Assembly: GCA_900550855.1 (NCBI GenBank)
Contig: URTQ01000037.1
Coordinates: 1-11,119 of the forward strand
DNA from: an uncultured Eubacteriales bacterium
Lineage (GTDB): Bacteria > Bacillota > Clostridia > Christensenellales > CAG-917
Direction of reading: 5' to 3'
Length of the DNA: 11,119 nt
Position 1 is the stretch's first letter; each line of letters begins with the position of its first letter. This document shows, piece after piece, positions 1-6,815 of the stretch. The notes beneath the pieces are model-generated. The model ran no database searches. It saw only the letters and a list, made by a program, of their open reading frames with translations, and had not been told where the DNA came from. A program made the translations under genes and the position numbers.

Positions 1-4
1 ACTT

Positions 5-32
5 AAAAAGGCACTTGTGCCTTTTTATTTTT
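5..32 (+). terminator. Rho-independent terminator of an upstream gene
   Basis: A perfect inverted repeat has arms AAAAAGGCAC (5-14) and GTGCCTTTTT (17-26), realistically with a CTTG loop. It continues into a T-rich tail to position 32. The A-tract on the left means it could also stop transcription arriving on the - strand. The gene it serves lies outside the window. It separates that gene from the promoter of the yicC operon. Confidence 0.85.
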
Positions 33-54
33 GTCATATTGTTGGCGCAATTTG

Positions 55-83
55 TTGTGTTTATATAAACTTTGTGATATAAT
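55..83 (+). promoter_or_regulatory. Sigma-A type promoter with extended -10 for the yicC operon
   Basis: A consensus -10 TATAAT lies at 78-83 and is preceded by TG at 75-76, giving a full extended -10 (TGnTATAAT). A weak -35 (TTGTGT, 55-60) sits at the optimal 17-bp spacing. Transcription would start near 90, leaving a leader of about 24 nt before the yicC start with AGGCGG at 98-103. This is the only convincing promoter I see upstream of the eleven-gene run, so it is inferred to drive the whole operon. Confidence 0.75.
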
Positions 84-113
84 ATCAAAAAATTATTAGG
101 CGGGTGCGCGTAT

Positions 114-989
114 ATGCACAGTATGACAGGATATGGCAAAGGCGTTTCAAAGCGCGACGGAAAGACCATAACCATTGAAATTAAAACCGTAAATCACAGG
201 TTTTTGGATTGCAATTTCAAACTTCCTCGCAACTTCTTGTTCGTTGAGGACAAGGTGAAAAAAGCCGTTTCGACGGCAATATCGAGAGGCCACGTCGATC
301 TTTATCTCACTTACGAACAATCGTCGACGGACGAGGGCGCGTACACGGTGGATCTCGAACTTGCAAACAACTATCTTGCGGCGGTTAGGAAACTTGCAGA
401 CGGCACTGGTCTTGTAGACGACGTGACCCTTTCCACGCTCTTGCGAGTGGGCGATATCGTGACAAGACAAGAGGCGGTCGAGGACGAGGATTTGCTTTGC
501 GAAATGACTCTCGAAGCAGTGAATCTCGCGCTTGATAATCTCATATCAATGCGTGAAAAAGAAGGTCAATCGCAAAAGATTGATTTTGTAAAGAAACTCG
601 ACTCAATCCAAGATTGCCTTGAACGTATAAAAGAGTTCGCGCCGAAAGTCGTCGAGGATTATAGAGCCAATCTCAACGCTCGAATCGCCGAAGTCGTCGA
701 GCCGTCGCTTATCGACAAGCAACGCCTCGCAACCGAAGTCGCGCTCTACGCCGACCATTGCGCGATAGACGAGGAAATCACGAGGCTTTCCACTCATATC
801 GCGAATATGCGCTCGCTTCTCGAATCAAACGAACCCGTCGGGCGCAAAATGGACTTCCTCGTGCAAGAGTTTAACAGAGAAACCAACACTATCGGCTCGA
901 AAGCGAACGATATGCGAATCACGAAAGAAGTTCTTGCAATCAAGAACGAGATAGAAAAAATGCGCGAACAAGCCGCAAACGTCGAATGA
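114..989 (+). CDS. yicC: YicC/YloC family endoribonuclease
   Basis: This is a 291-aa protein of the YicC/YloC family, whose members have been described as RNA endonucleases affecting small-RNA and mRNA turnover. The N-terminus (M-H-S-M-T-G-Y-G-K-G) matches the family signature M-x-S-M-T-G-Y/F-G, which supports the start at 114 rather than the Met at residue 4. AGGCGG ends 10 nt upstream. The N-terminal YicC domain spans roughly residues 1-155, including the RGHVDLYL strand near residue 60. The C-terminal DUF1732-type helical domain covers roughly 205-291 and contains the hallmark NRETNTIGSKAND (about 254-266). Length is normal for the family (about 290 aa). It is the first gene of the operon, 32 bp before gmk. 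In Bacillus and many Clostridia remA sits between yicC and gmk, but there is no room for it here. Confidence 0.96.
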   Translation: MHSMTGYGKGVSKRDGKTITIEIKTVNHRFLDCNFKLPRNFLFVEDKVKKAVSTAISRGHVDLYLTYEQSSTDEGAYTVDLELANNYLAAVRKLADGTGLVDDVTLSTLLRVGDIVTRQEAVEDEDLLCEMTLEAVNLALDNLISMREKEGQSQKIDFVKKLDSIQDCLERIKEFAPKVVEDYRANLNARIAEVVEPSLIDKQRLATEVALYADHCAIDEEITRLSTHIANMRSLLESNEPVGRKMDFLVQEFNRETNTIGSKANDMRITKEVLAIKNEIEKMREQAANVE

Positions 990-1021
990 CGACGAATATT
1001 CAATCCGGAAGGTAAACGATT

Positions 1022-1594
1022 ATGCAAAACAAAGGATTGCTCATCGTCGTGTCGGGATTCAGCGGCGTGGGCAAAAGTACGGTTATATCGAAAATGTTTC
1101 AAAAGATGCCGAATCTTAGATTTTCGGTGTCCTGCACTTCGAGAAAGCCCAGAAACGGCGAAAAAGAGGGCGTTGATTACTATTTCGTCACCGAGGAAGA
1201 GTTTGTAAAGCGCGCCGATAACGACGAATTTGTGGAATACACCCGCACTTTCACCAACTGCTACGGCACTCTCAAATGCGAAGTGGAAACAAAGCGCAAT
1301 CAAGGCTTCGACGTGCTGCTCGACATCAACAGCGTGGGCGCGATGAACATCAAAAAGGTGTATCCCGATTGCGTGACGATATTCATAAATCCGCCGTCCC
1401 TCGAAGAACTCAAAAAGCGCCTTATCGGCAGAGGCAGCGAAACGCCCGATTCTCTCAAAAAACGCCTCGACGAAATCGAGTTTGAAAGAAAGAGCATACC
1501 GTACTACGACTTCGTGGTGATAAACGACGTTGCGGAAGTTTGCGCCGACAAAATCGTGAACTACCTCGAACAAAGAAGGGCGGAACTCGAATAA
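1022..1594 (+). CDS. gmk: Guanylate kinase
   Basis: The 190-aa protein phosphorylates GMP (and dGMP) to GDP in the cytoplasm, linking guanine nucleotide synthesis to GTP and (p)ppGpp metabolism. The P-loop is at residues 12-20 (GFSGVGKST). The GMP-binding segment has Ser37, Arg41, Arg44 and Tyr53. Glu72, Tyr81 and Thr83 correspond to the family's guanine- and phosphate-contacting positions, and the lid is around 131-150 (KKRLIGRGS...RL). Length is typical (about 190-205 aa). GGAAGG at 1007-1012 gives a strong ribosome site 9 nt from the ATG. Oddities: the usual GPSGxGKGT loop reads GFSGVGKST, and the D/E-I-D/E acid before (V/W)QGA is Asn103 (DINSVGA). Overall similarity and the position next to rpoZ make guanylate kinase the clear call. 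Altered kinetics are possible but unproven. Confidence 0.96.
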   Translation: MQNKGLLIVVSGFSGVGKSTVISKMFQKMPNLRFSVSCTSRKPRNGEKEGVDYYFVTEEEFVKRADNDEFVEYTRTFTNCYGTLKCEVETKRNQGFDVLLDINSVGAMNIKKVYPDCVTIFINPPSLEELKKRLIGRGSETPDSLKKRLDEIEFERKSIPYYDFVVINDVAEVCADKIVNYLEQRRAELE

Positions 1595-1598
1595 AAGA

Positions 1599-1638
1599 GC
1601 AATAAATTGCAAAATCGTAAAACTCGCTCATAGAGCGA
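1599..1638 (+). repeat. Two short stem-loops in the gmk-rpoZ gap
   Basis: GCAAT (1599-1603) pairs with ATTGC (1606-1610). TCGCTC (1624-1629) pairs with GAGCGA (1633-1638) around an ATA loop. Both are followed by A-rich sequence, not a T-run, so they are not terminators of + strand transcripts. The 94-bp gap (1595-1688) otherwise holds an A-rich leader and a strong GGAGGA ribosome site at 1675-1680. A role in mRNA processing or stability is a guess. Confidence 0.55.
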
Positions 1639-1688
1639 AAACATAAAAACAAAACAAATTTACATACTCAAATCGGAGGAAACAAACT

Positions 1689-1883
1689 ATGATGATCGAT
1701 CCCCCCCTCGACAAACTCATCAAACACGCAGAGTGCAGATACGCACTCACCGTCGCCGTTGCAAAACGCGCACGCGAACTCGCTACGACCGAAAGCAGTT
1801 ACCTTGAAAAGAGCGGTTTGAAACCCATTTCGCTCGCTTGCAAGGAAATCTACGACGACAAAATCAAAATCGTTCGCGACTAA
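1689..1883 (+). CDS. rpoZ: RNA polymerase omega subunit
   Basis: The 64-aa protein is the omega subunit, which assists folding and assembly of beta' into RNA polymerase. The family pattern is present: an N-terminal P-x-x-D-K-L, then YALTVAVAKRAREL (about residues 18-31), and the C-terminal segment GLKPISLACKEI (about 43-54). This fits the short omega of Firmicutes. The start at 1689 has GGAGGA (1675-1680) 8 nt upstream; a second ATG follows immediately at 1692, so the exact start is uncertain by one codon. The position gmk-rpoZ-coaBC is the standard arrangement. A run of seven C (1701-1707) falls in codons 5-7. The frame is intact as given, but such a tract is prone to slippage or sequencing error. 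Confidence 0.95.
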   Translation: MMIDPPLDKLIKHAECRYALTVAVAKRARELATTESSYLEKSGLKPISLACKEIYDDKIKIVRD

Positions 1884-1903
1884 TTCGAACGTATTTTGAA
1901 GTT

Positions 1904-1921
1904 TTTCAATCTCGATTGAAA
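1904..1921 (+). repeat. Stem-loop directly before the coaBC ribosome site
   Basis: TTTCAATC (1904-1911) and GATTGAAA (1914-1921) form a perfect inverted repeat around TC (in practice a 4-nt loop). The stem ends one base before CGAGG (1922-1926), the presumed Shine-Dalgarno of coaBC. It could therefore affect access to that site or mark an RNA processing point. It has no T-run and is not a terminator. Confidence 0.6.
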
Positions 1922-1932
1922 CGAGGCTTATT

Positions 1933-3117
1933 ATGCTGTACGGAAAAAACGTGGTTTTGGGCGTAAGCGGCGGTATTGCCGTTTACAAAGCGTGCGAAAT
2001 CGTGTCGAGGCTCAAAAAATTAGGCGCAAACGTGGACGTTATTATGACGGATAACGCCCGCGAGTTCGTCACGCCTTTGACCTTCCAAACGCTTGCGAAA
2101 TCCGCAGTCGTCACAAACGCTTTCGAGCCTGTCAAGGAATTTGACATCAACCATATATCCCTTGCAAAAAAAGCGGATATTTTGGTGGTTGCCCCTGCGA
2201 CCGCAAACGTTATCGCAAAGTTTGCAGAGGGTATTGCGGACGATATGCTCACGACGACGTATCTTGCTTCGAACGCTCAAAAACTCATTTGTCCCGCGAT
2301 GAATTGCAATATGTACGAGGATGCCGCGACGCAAAAGAATATGCAGACTTTGCGCGAGCGCGGCGCACTCTTTTGCGATTCGGCGGTCGGACTTTTGGCT
2401 TGCGGCGACGTCGGAAAAGGGCGTATGGCAGAGCCTTGCGACATAGTTAAGGCAATCGTCGACTATCTCACGCCCGTGCAGGATTTTGCAAATAAGCGCG
2501 TGCTTATCACATCGGGCGGTACGGAAGAAAAAATCGACGGCGTGCGAGTTATCGCAAATCATTCGAGCGGAAAGATGGGTAAAGCGCTTGCAGAAGCGGT
2601 TGCAGACAGAGGCGGAAGCGTCGTTTTTGTGTACGGAAACGTCAAAGTCGACGTGCCTAAATGCGTCGAAAAAGCAATTCACGTCACCACTACGCAAGAA
2701 ATGCTCGACGCTTGTAACGAAGAGTTCGACTCTTGCGACGTTGCCATAATGGCTGCCGCGCCTGCCGATTACAAGGTTAAAAACGCGTTTTTGCAAAAGG
2801 TCAAGAGCGACACGCTCACCCTCGAACTCGTCAAAAATCCCGACATCGCAAAAACGCTCGGCGAAAAGAAGGGCGAAAGAAAACTCGTCGTATTTTCCGC
2901 CGAAACGGAAAATCTGATTGAAAACGCCAAAGGCAAACTCAAAAAGAAACACGCCGACCTCGTGGTCGCAAACGACGTTACCGTCGAGGGCGCGGGATTT
3001 GACGTGGATACTAACGTCGCAACCGTAATCGACAACGACGGTAACGAGTTCGAAAGCGGAAAAGTGAGCAAGAGAGAACTTGCCGACATAATTCTCGACA
3101 AGGTGATTGCTCTATGA
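1933..3117 (+). CDS. coaBC: Bifunctional PPC decarboxylase / PPC synthetase
   Basis: The 394-aa protein catalyses two successive cytoplasmic steps of CoA synthesis: CTP-dependent coupling of cysteine to 4'-phosphopantothenate, then FMN-dependent decarboxylation to 4'-phosphopantetheine. The CoaC half (about 1-180) has the flavoprotein start VSGGIAVYK, active-site His74 in HISLA, the PxMNxxM motif (121-127, PAMNCNM), and Cys157 in the substrate-clamp motif ACGDVGKGRM. The CoaB half (about 187-394) has SGGTEEKIDGVR (194-205), Asn209 in NHSSGKMG, the AAAPADY loop (274-280), Lys289, and NDV...GFDVDTN (347-361). Length matches the family (about 400 aa). The usual Trp at the end of the PxMNxxMW motif is Tyr128. 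It overlaps priA by 4 nt (ATGA), suggesting translational coupling, as in many Firmicutes. Confidence 0.97.
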   Translation: MLYGKNVVLGVSGGIAVYKACEIVSRLKKLGANVDVIMTDNAREFVTPLTFQTLAKSAVVTNAFEPVKEFDINHISLAKKADILVVAPATANVIAKFAEGIADDMLTTTYLASNAQKLICPAMNCNMYEDAATQKNMQTLRERGALFCDSAVGLLACGDVGKGRMAEPCDIVKAIVDYLTPVQDFANKRVLITSGGTEEKIDGVRVIANHSSGKMGKALAEAVADRGGSVVFVYGNVKVDVPKCVEKAIHVTTTQEMLDACNEEFDSCDVAIMAAAPADYKVKNAFLQKVKSDTLTLELVKNPDIAKTLGEKKGERKLVVFSAETENLIENAKGKLKKKHADLVVANDVTVEGAGFDVDTNVATVIDNDGNEFESGKVSKRELADIILDKVIAL

Positions 3118-5288
3118 TTCTCGAAGTCATCGTCAACATCTCTAATAGCGACGTGGACAGGACTTTCGACTATATCGGCGACGACGTGCCGATAGGCAGT
3201 AGGGTTGTCGTCGAGTTCGGAAAAAAGAGGCTTATCGGCTTTGTCATAGGTAAAAAGGATAAGTCGGAATTTCAAGACCTGAAAAAAGCGCAATATCTCG
3301 ATTCGCCCATAAGTCCCGAACAGTTGGGACTTATGAACTTTATGCGCAAGACGTACAATCTGCGCTATATCGACGTTTTGCGCTTGTTCGTTCCTCAGCA
3401 ACTTCGCGAGGAAAAAGACCCCGAATATACGAGAAAATTTCTCACCGTCGACGATTCGAGAACGCTTGCCGAGCTCAAAGAAATCGTCGGAAAGAGGGCG
3501 GAAAAGCAACAAGAGGCTCTCGACTATATAGCCTCGAACGGCGGACAGTTTTTGAGTTTTTTGAACGCTAAATTCGGCGTGAGCTCAATAAACGGATTGC
3601 GAGAAAAAGGCGTTGTGACCGAAAGCGACGTGCACGAGCGTTCAACGCCGCTCAAAACTCTGCAAAGAGAGAAAAAACACGTCGTGCTTACCGACAGACA
3701 GGCGAGCGCGGTGGAAACGCTTTGCGGCGCAAAAGGAACGTATCTTTTGCACGGCGTAACGGGAAGCGGCAAAACCGAAGTGTACGAGTGCGTGATAGAA
3801 CGTATGATTGCAAAGGGCAAAACCGCGATTATGCTCGTTCCCGAAATCTCGCTTACGCCGCAAATGCTCGGATTGTTCAGAGCAAGATTCGGCGACGACG
3901 TTGCGATACTTCACAGTGGACTCAACGCAAGCGAACGCTACGACGAGTGGAAAAGACTGAAAACGGGCAAAGCGCACATCGCGATAGGCGCAAGGTCGGC
4001 AATCTTCGCGCCGCTCGAAAACATAGGTGCAATCATTATCGACGAGGAACACGACACGAGTTATTTGTCCGAATCCAATCCGCGCTACGATACGAAAACC
4101 GTTGCGGAATACCGCGCAAAAGCAAACGATTGCGTGCTTATTCTCGGCTCGGCTACGCCGGATATGGAAACGTATCTCAAAGCGACGGAAGGTGTGTACG
4201 GACTCGTATCTCTGCCCGAAAGAATATCCAAACACAAACTTCCCGAAATGGAAATCGTGGATATGACGGCAGAGTTCAGACAAGGCAATCGAAGTCTGTT
4301 TTCTCTTGCTTTGCAAGAGGCTCTCAAAGAAACCGTCGCGAAAGGCGAGCAGGCTATGCTCTTTCTCAATCGAAGAGGGTTTGCATCCTTTATCCGCTGC
4401 AAAGAATGCGGATATATCGCAAAGTGCGAGGATTGCGACATTTCGCTGACCTATCACAAGGAAGATAACGAACTCAAATGCCACTATTGCGGGCGCAGAT
4501 ACCACGCTTTGACGAAGTGTCCCAACTGCGGCAGTCACGAGATAAAACAGGGCAGAATCGGTACGGAAAAAGTTGTCGAAGAACTGAAAAATCTCATTCC
4601 GAACGTCAGAGTCTTGCGTATGGACAACGACACCACCGTGAGAAAGGACAGTTATTTCAAGATTCTTTCCGCATTCGGAAACAAGGAAGCGGACGTGCTT
4701 GTCGGCACGCAAATGATTGCCAAAGGTCACGACTTCGGCAACGTCACGCTCGTGGGGATTCTCGAAGCGGACGCCGCGCTATATTTCAGCGACTATCGTT
4801 CGAGCGAGCGCACGTTTCAACTCATTACGCAGGTTGCAGGCAGAGCGGGCAGAGCGGAAAAAGAAGGCAGAGTCATTCTTCAAACCTATGCGCCGAAACA
4901 TTACGTTTTCCGCTTCGGCAGAACGTACGACTACATAGGCTTTTGGAAAAAGGAAATCAACACGAGAATGGTGACGAAATTTCCGCCTTTTACGAAAGTC
5001 GTGCGAGTGCTTTTGTCGTCTGTCAACGAGCAAGACGTGGTGGACGCGGCGAGAAACGTGTATAAATCCGTTCAGAATCTACAATCGCAAAGCGGAAAAT
5101 TCGTGTACTTGGGCGCAAGCAAATCGCCCGTCACGCGTATGAACGGTCTTTGTCGCTATCAAGTGATGATGAGGATAGAGCCGCAACAATTTGAAAATAT
5201 TATCGGCGAAATATACAAAATCGCCGACCAAAACAAATCGAAAAAATGCAACGTGTTCGTCGAAATCAATCCGCAAAGTTTGATTTGA
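3114..5288 (+). CDS. priA: Primosomal protein N', replication restart helicase
   Basis: The 724-aa protein is a 3'-to-5' superfamily 2 DNA helicase that recognises stalled or collapsed forks and starts reloading of the replicative helicase. The N-terminal 3'-DNA-binding domain is at about 1-95 (VDRTFDY, GSRVVVEFG), followed by a winged-helix region. Helicase motifs follow: Walker A GVTGSGKT (214-221), DEEH (310-313), GSATP (345-349) and the motif V/VI block VGTQMIAKGHDFGNV...QVAGRAGR (530-580). The cysteine-rich insert binds two zinc ions through Cys429, 432, 438, 441, 456, 459, 469 and 472, all present. The C-terminal domain carries the KFPPF motif (622-626). Length is close to E. coli PriA (732 aa). 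The loop after DEEH reads NPRYDTKTVAEYRA, where many relatives have PRYHARDVA. The start is fixed by the ATGA overlap with coaBC. Confidence 0.97.
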   Translation: MILEVIVNISNSDVDRTFDYIGDDVPIGSRVVVEFGKKRLIGFVIGKKDKSEFQDLKKAQYLDSPISPEQLGLMNFMRKTYNLRYIDVLRLFVPQQLREEKDPEYTRKFLTVDDSRTLAELKEIVGKRAEKQQEALDYIASNGGQFLSFLNAKFGVSSINGLREKGVVTESDVHERSTPLKTLQREKKHVVLTDRQASAVETLCGAKGTYLLHGVTGSGKTEVYECVIERMIAKGKTAIMLVPEISLTPQMLGLFRARFGDDVAILHSGLNASERYDEWKRLKTGKAHIAIGARSAIFAPLENIGAIIIDEEHDTSYLSESNPRYDTKTVAEYRAKANDCVLILGSATPDMETYLKATEGVYGLVSLPERISKHKLPEMEIVDMTAEFRQGNRSLFSLALQEALKETVAKGEQAMLFLNRRGFASFIRCKECGYIAKCEDCDISLTYHKEDNELKCHYCGRRYHALTKCPNCGSHEIKQGRIGTEKVVEELKNLIPNVRVLRMDNDTTVRKDSYFKILSAFGNKEADVLVGTQMIAKGHDFGNVTLVGILEADAALYFSDYRSSERTFQLITQVAGRAGRAEKEGRVILQTYAPKHYVFRFGRTYDYIGFWKKEINTRMVTKFPPFTKVVRVLLSSVNEQDVVDAARNVYKSVQNLQSQSGKFVYLGASKSPVTRMNGLCRYQVMMRIEPQQFENIIGEIYKIADQNKSKKCNVFVEINPQSLI

Positions 5289-5307
5289 ACACGGAAGGAT
5301 ATAAAGT

Positions 5308-5766
5308 ATGGCAAAAAGATTGATTGTCAAAGTGCCCGACCCCATTTTGACGAAAAAATGCAGAGAAGTGGACAAGTTCGACGAAAGGCTTTGGATTTTG
5401 CTCGACGATATGAAAGACACCGTCAAAGCCGCAAACGGCGCTGGACTTGCCGCACCGCAAGTGGCGGTTTTGAAGCGTGTGTGCGTGGTTGACACCGAAG
5501 ACGGATATTTTGAACTCATAAACCCCGTTATAACCTCTCAAAGCGGCGAGCAAACGGGACTCGAAGGCTGCTTGTCAGTGCCTAAAAAGTACGGCGAAGT
5601 GACCCGTCCTATGAAAGTGAAAGTCACTGCGCTCGACAGATTCGGCAAAGAGCAAAAATACAAAGTCGAAGGCTTTACGGCAAGAGCGTTTTGCCACGAA
5701 ATAGACCACTTGGACGGAATCGTGTATACGTCAAAGTGCAAGCAACTTCTCGACGAGCAAGACTGA
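5308..5766 (+). CDS. def: Peptide deformylase
   Basis: The 152-aa metalloenzyme removes the formyl group from the N-terminal formyl-Met of nascent chains at the ribosome exit. All three family motifs are intact: motif 1 GAGLAAPQ (44-51), motif 2 EGCLS (86-90) with metal ligand Cys88, and motif 3 HEIDH (130-134) with ligands His130 and His134 and catalytic Glu131. The YGEVTRP segment (95-101) also fits. It is short, with a brief C-terminal tail (KCKQLLDEQD), as in the compact PDFs of Clostridia. GGAAGG (5293-5298) lies 9 nt before the ATG. It follows priA by 19 bp and precedes fmt, so the enzymes that remove and add the formyl group are encoded together. Confidence 0.97.
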   Translation: MAKRLIVKVPDPILTKKCREVDKFDERLWILLDDMKDTVKAANGAGLAAPQVAVLKRVCVVDTEDGYFELINPVITSQSGEQTGLEGCLSVPKKYGEVTRPMKVKVTALDRFGKEQKYKVEGFTARAFCHEIDHLDGIVYTSKCKQLLDEQD

Positions 5767-5773
5767 AAGAATT

Positions 5774-5808
5774 GCGCAAAACCGCGCATTAACCGTCAAA
5801 CAGACGGT
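5774..5808 (+). repeat. Two stem-loops in the def-fmt gap
   Basis: GCGC (5774-5777) can pair with GCGC (5784-5787). More clearly, ACCGTC (5792-5797) pairs with GACGGT (5803-5808) around an AAACA loop. The stems are followed by CAAAAAACAATT and not by a T-run, so transcription should read through into fmt. The 58-bp gap has no recognisable Shine-Dalgarno for fmt. Confidence 0.55.
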
Positions 5809-5824
5809 CAAAAAACAATTAGTT

Positions 5825-6763
5825 ATGAAAATCGTGTTTATGGGCAGTCCCGACTTTTCGGCGACGGTACTTGAAAAACTTAATTCGGTATATCCCGTGT
5901 CAGCAGTCGTGACAGGTCTTGACAAACCCGTCGGGCGCGGATACCAACTCAAACCGTCTGCGCTCAAAGTTAAGGCGCAAGAACTCTCGATACCCGTTTT
6001 GCAGTACGAAAAAGTGTCGAGAGAGGGCATAGAGGACATCGAAAATCTCAATCCCGACATCGTGGTTACGGCGGCGTTCGGTCAGATTTTGAGCGAAAGA
6101 TTTTTGACGATTCCCAAATACGGCGTACTCAACGTACACGCTTCGCTTTTGCCAAAATACAGAGGTTCTTCGCCTATTCAATGGTCGATTATAAACGGCG
6201 ACGAACAAAGCGGAATAACAATTATGCGCACCGTTAAGGCGGTGGACGCAGGCGATATTTTGCTTGAAAAGGCAACGCCCATCGGCAAAGACGAAACGGC
6301 GGGCGAGTTGTTCGACAGACTTGCGATTCTCGGCGGCGAAGCGATTTGCGAGGCAATATCCCTTGTTGAAAGCGGAAAAGCAGCGTTCGTGCCGCAAGAC
6401 GAAAGCAAAGCGACGCATTGCTCGATGATAAGCAAAGAGGACGGAAATATCGACTTTTCGAAAACCGCTCGACAAATCGATTGCTTCGTGAGAGGTATGT
6501 CGCCGTGGCCGTCGGCGTTTACGCACGTTTTTGGCAAAACGCTTAAAGTTTTCAAAGTCGAAAAAACCGATTGCGACATTGAAAATATCAACTCTTTCGA
6601 AGCGGGGCACGTCGTGAAATCCTCTGCGAAAGATGGATTGTTCGTAAAGGTTGCGGACGGCATTATCAGACTTTCTCAAATTCAACTCGAAGGCGGAAAG
6701 CGTATGAGCGACAACGCGTTTTTGCTCGGCAGAAACGTCGAAATAGGCACTAAATTCGAATGA
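5825..6763 (+). CDS. fmt: Methionyl-tRNA formyltransferase
   Basis: The 312-aa enzyme transfers a formyl group from 10-formyl-THF to initiator Met-tRNA in the cytoplasm. The N-terminal catalytic domain starts with MKIVFMGSPDFS. It contains Asn103, His105 and Asp141, the formyltransfer triad, within NVHASLLPKYRG (103-114) and VDAGDI (140-145). The C-terminal OB-like tRNA-binding domain covers about 205-312 (ISKEDGNIDF, then WPSAF at 228-232). Length is typical (about 310-315 aa). The start is set by the conserved MKIVFMG opening. No Shine-Dalgarno is visible; the leader is A-rich (CAAAAAACAATTAGTT), unlike the strong GGAAGG sites of def and gmk. Translation might depend on coupling to def or on the unstructured A-rich leader; this is inference. 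It acts in sequence with def just upstream. Confidence 0.97.
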   Translation: MKIVFMGSPDFSATVLEKLNSVYPVSAVVTGLDKPVGRGYQLKPSALKVKAQELSIPVLQYEKVSREGIEDIENLNPDIVVTAAFGQILSERFLTIPKYGVLNVHASLLPKYRGSSPIQWSIINGDEQSGITIMRTVKAVDAGDILLEKATPIGKDETAGELFDRLAILGGEAICEAISLVESGKAAFVPQDESKATHCSMISKEDGNIDFSKTARQIDCFVRGMSPWPSAFTHVFGKTLKVFKVEKTDCDIENINSFEAGHVVKSSAKDGLFVKVADGIIRLSQIQLEGGKRMSDNAFLLGRNVEIGTKFE

Positions 6764-6815
6764 AACGGCGCATTAGATTGCGTATAACGAACAAAAAATA
6801 ATCATTAAGGAACGT

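Noticed and set aside
794..1612. Open frame of 272 codons on the - strand across yicC and gmk
   Set aside because: It spans two well-supported genes and their junction; this is a codon-bias shadow.
2020..2952. Open frame of 310 codons on the - strand, antisense to coaBC
   Set aside because: It is fully covered by conserved coaBC sequence and has no ribosome site or recognisable motif.
3722..4468. Open frame of 248 codons in another + strand frame inside priA
   Set aside because: It is Arg- and Gln-rich low-complexity translation, as expected from frame-shifted reading of priA.
3642..4730. Open frame of 362 codons on the - strand, antisense to priA
   Set aside because: priA on the + strand has complete helicase and zinc motifs over this span. 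The antisense frame stays open because of codon bias in the sense gene, and its translation resembles no family I recognise.
5900..6685. Open frame of 261 codons on the - strand, antisense to fmt
   Set aside because: fmt is intact and conserved throughout; no motif or ribosome site supports the antisense frame.
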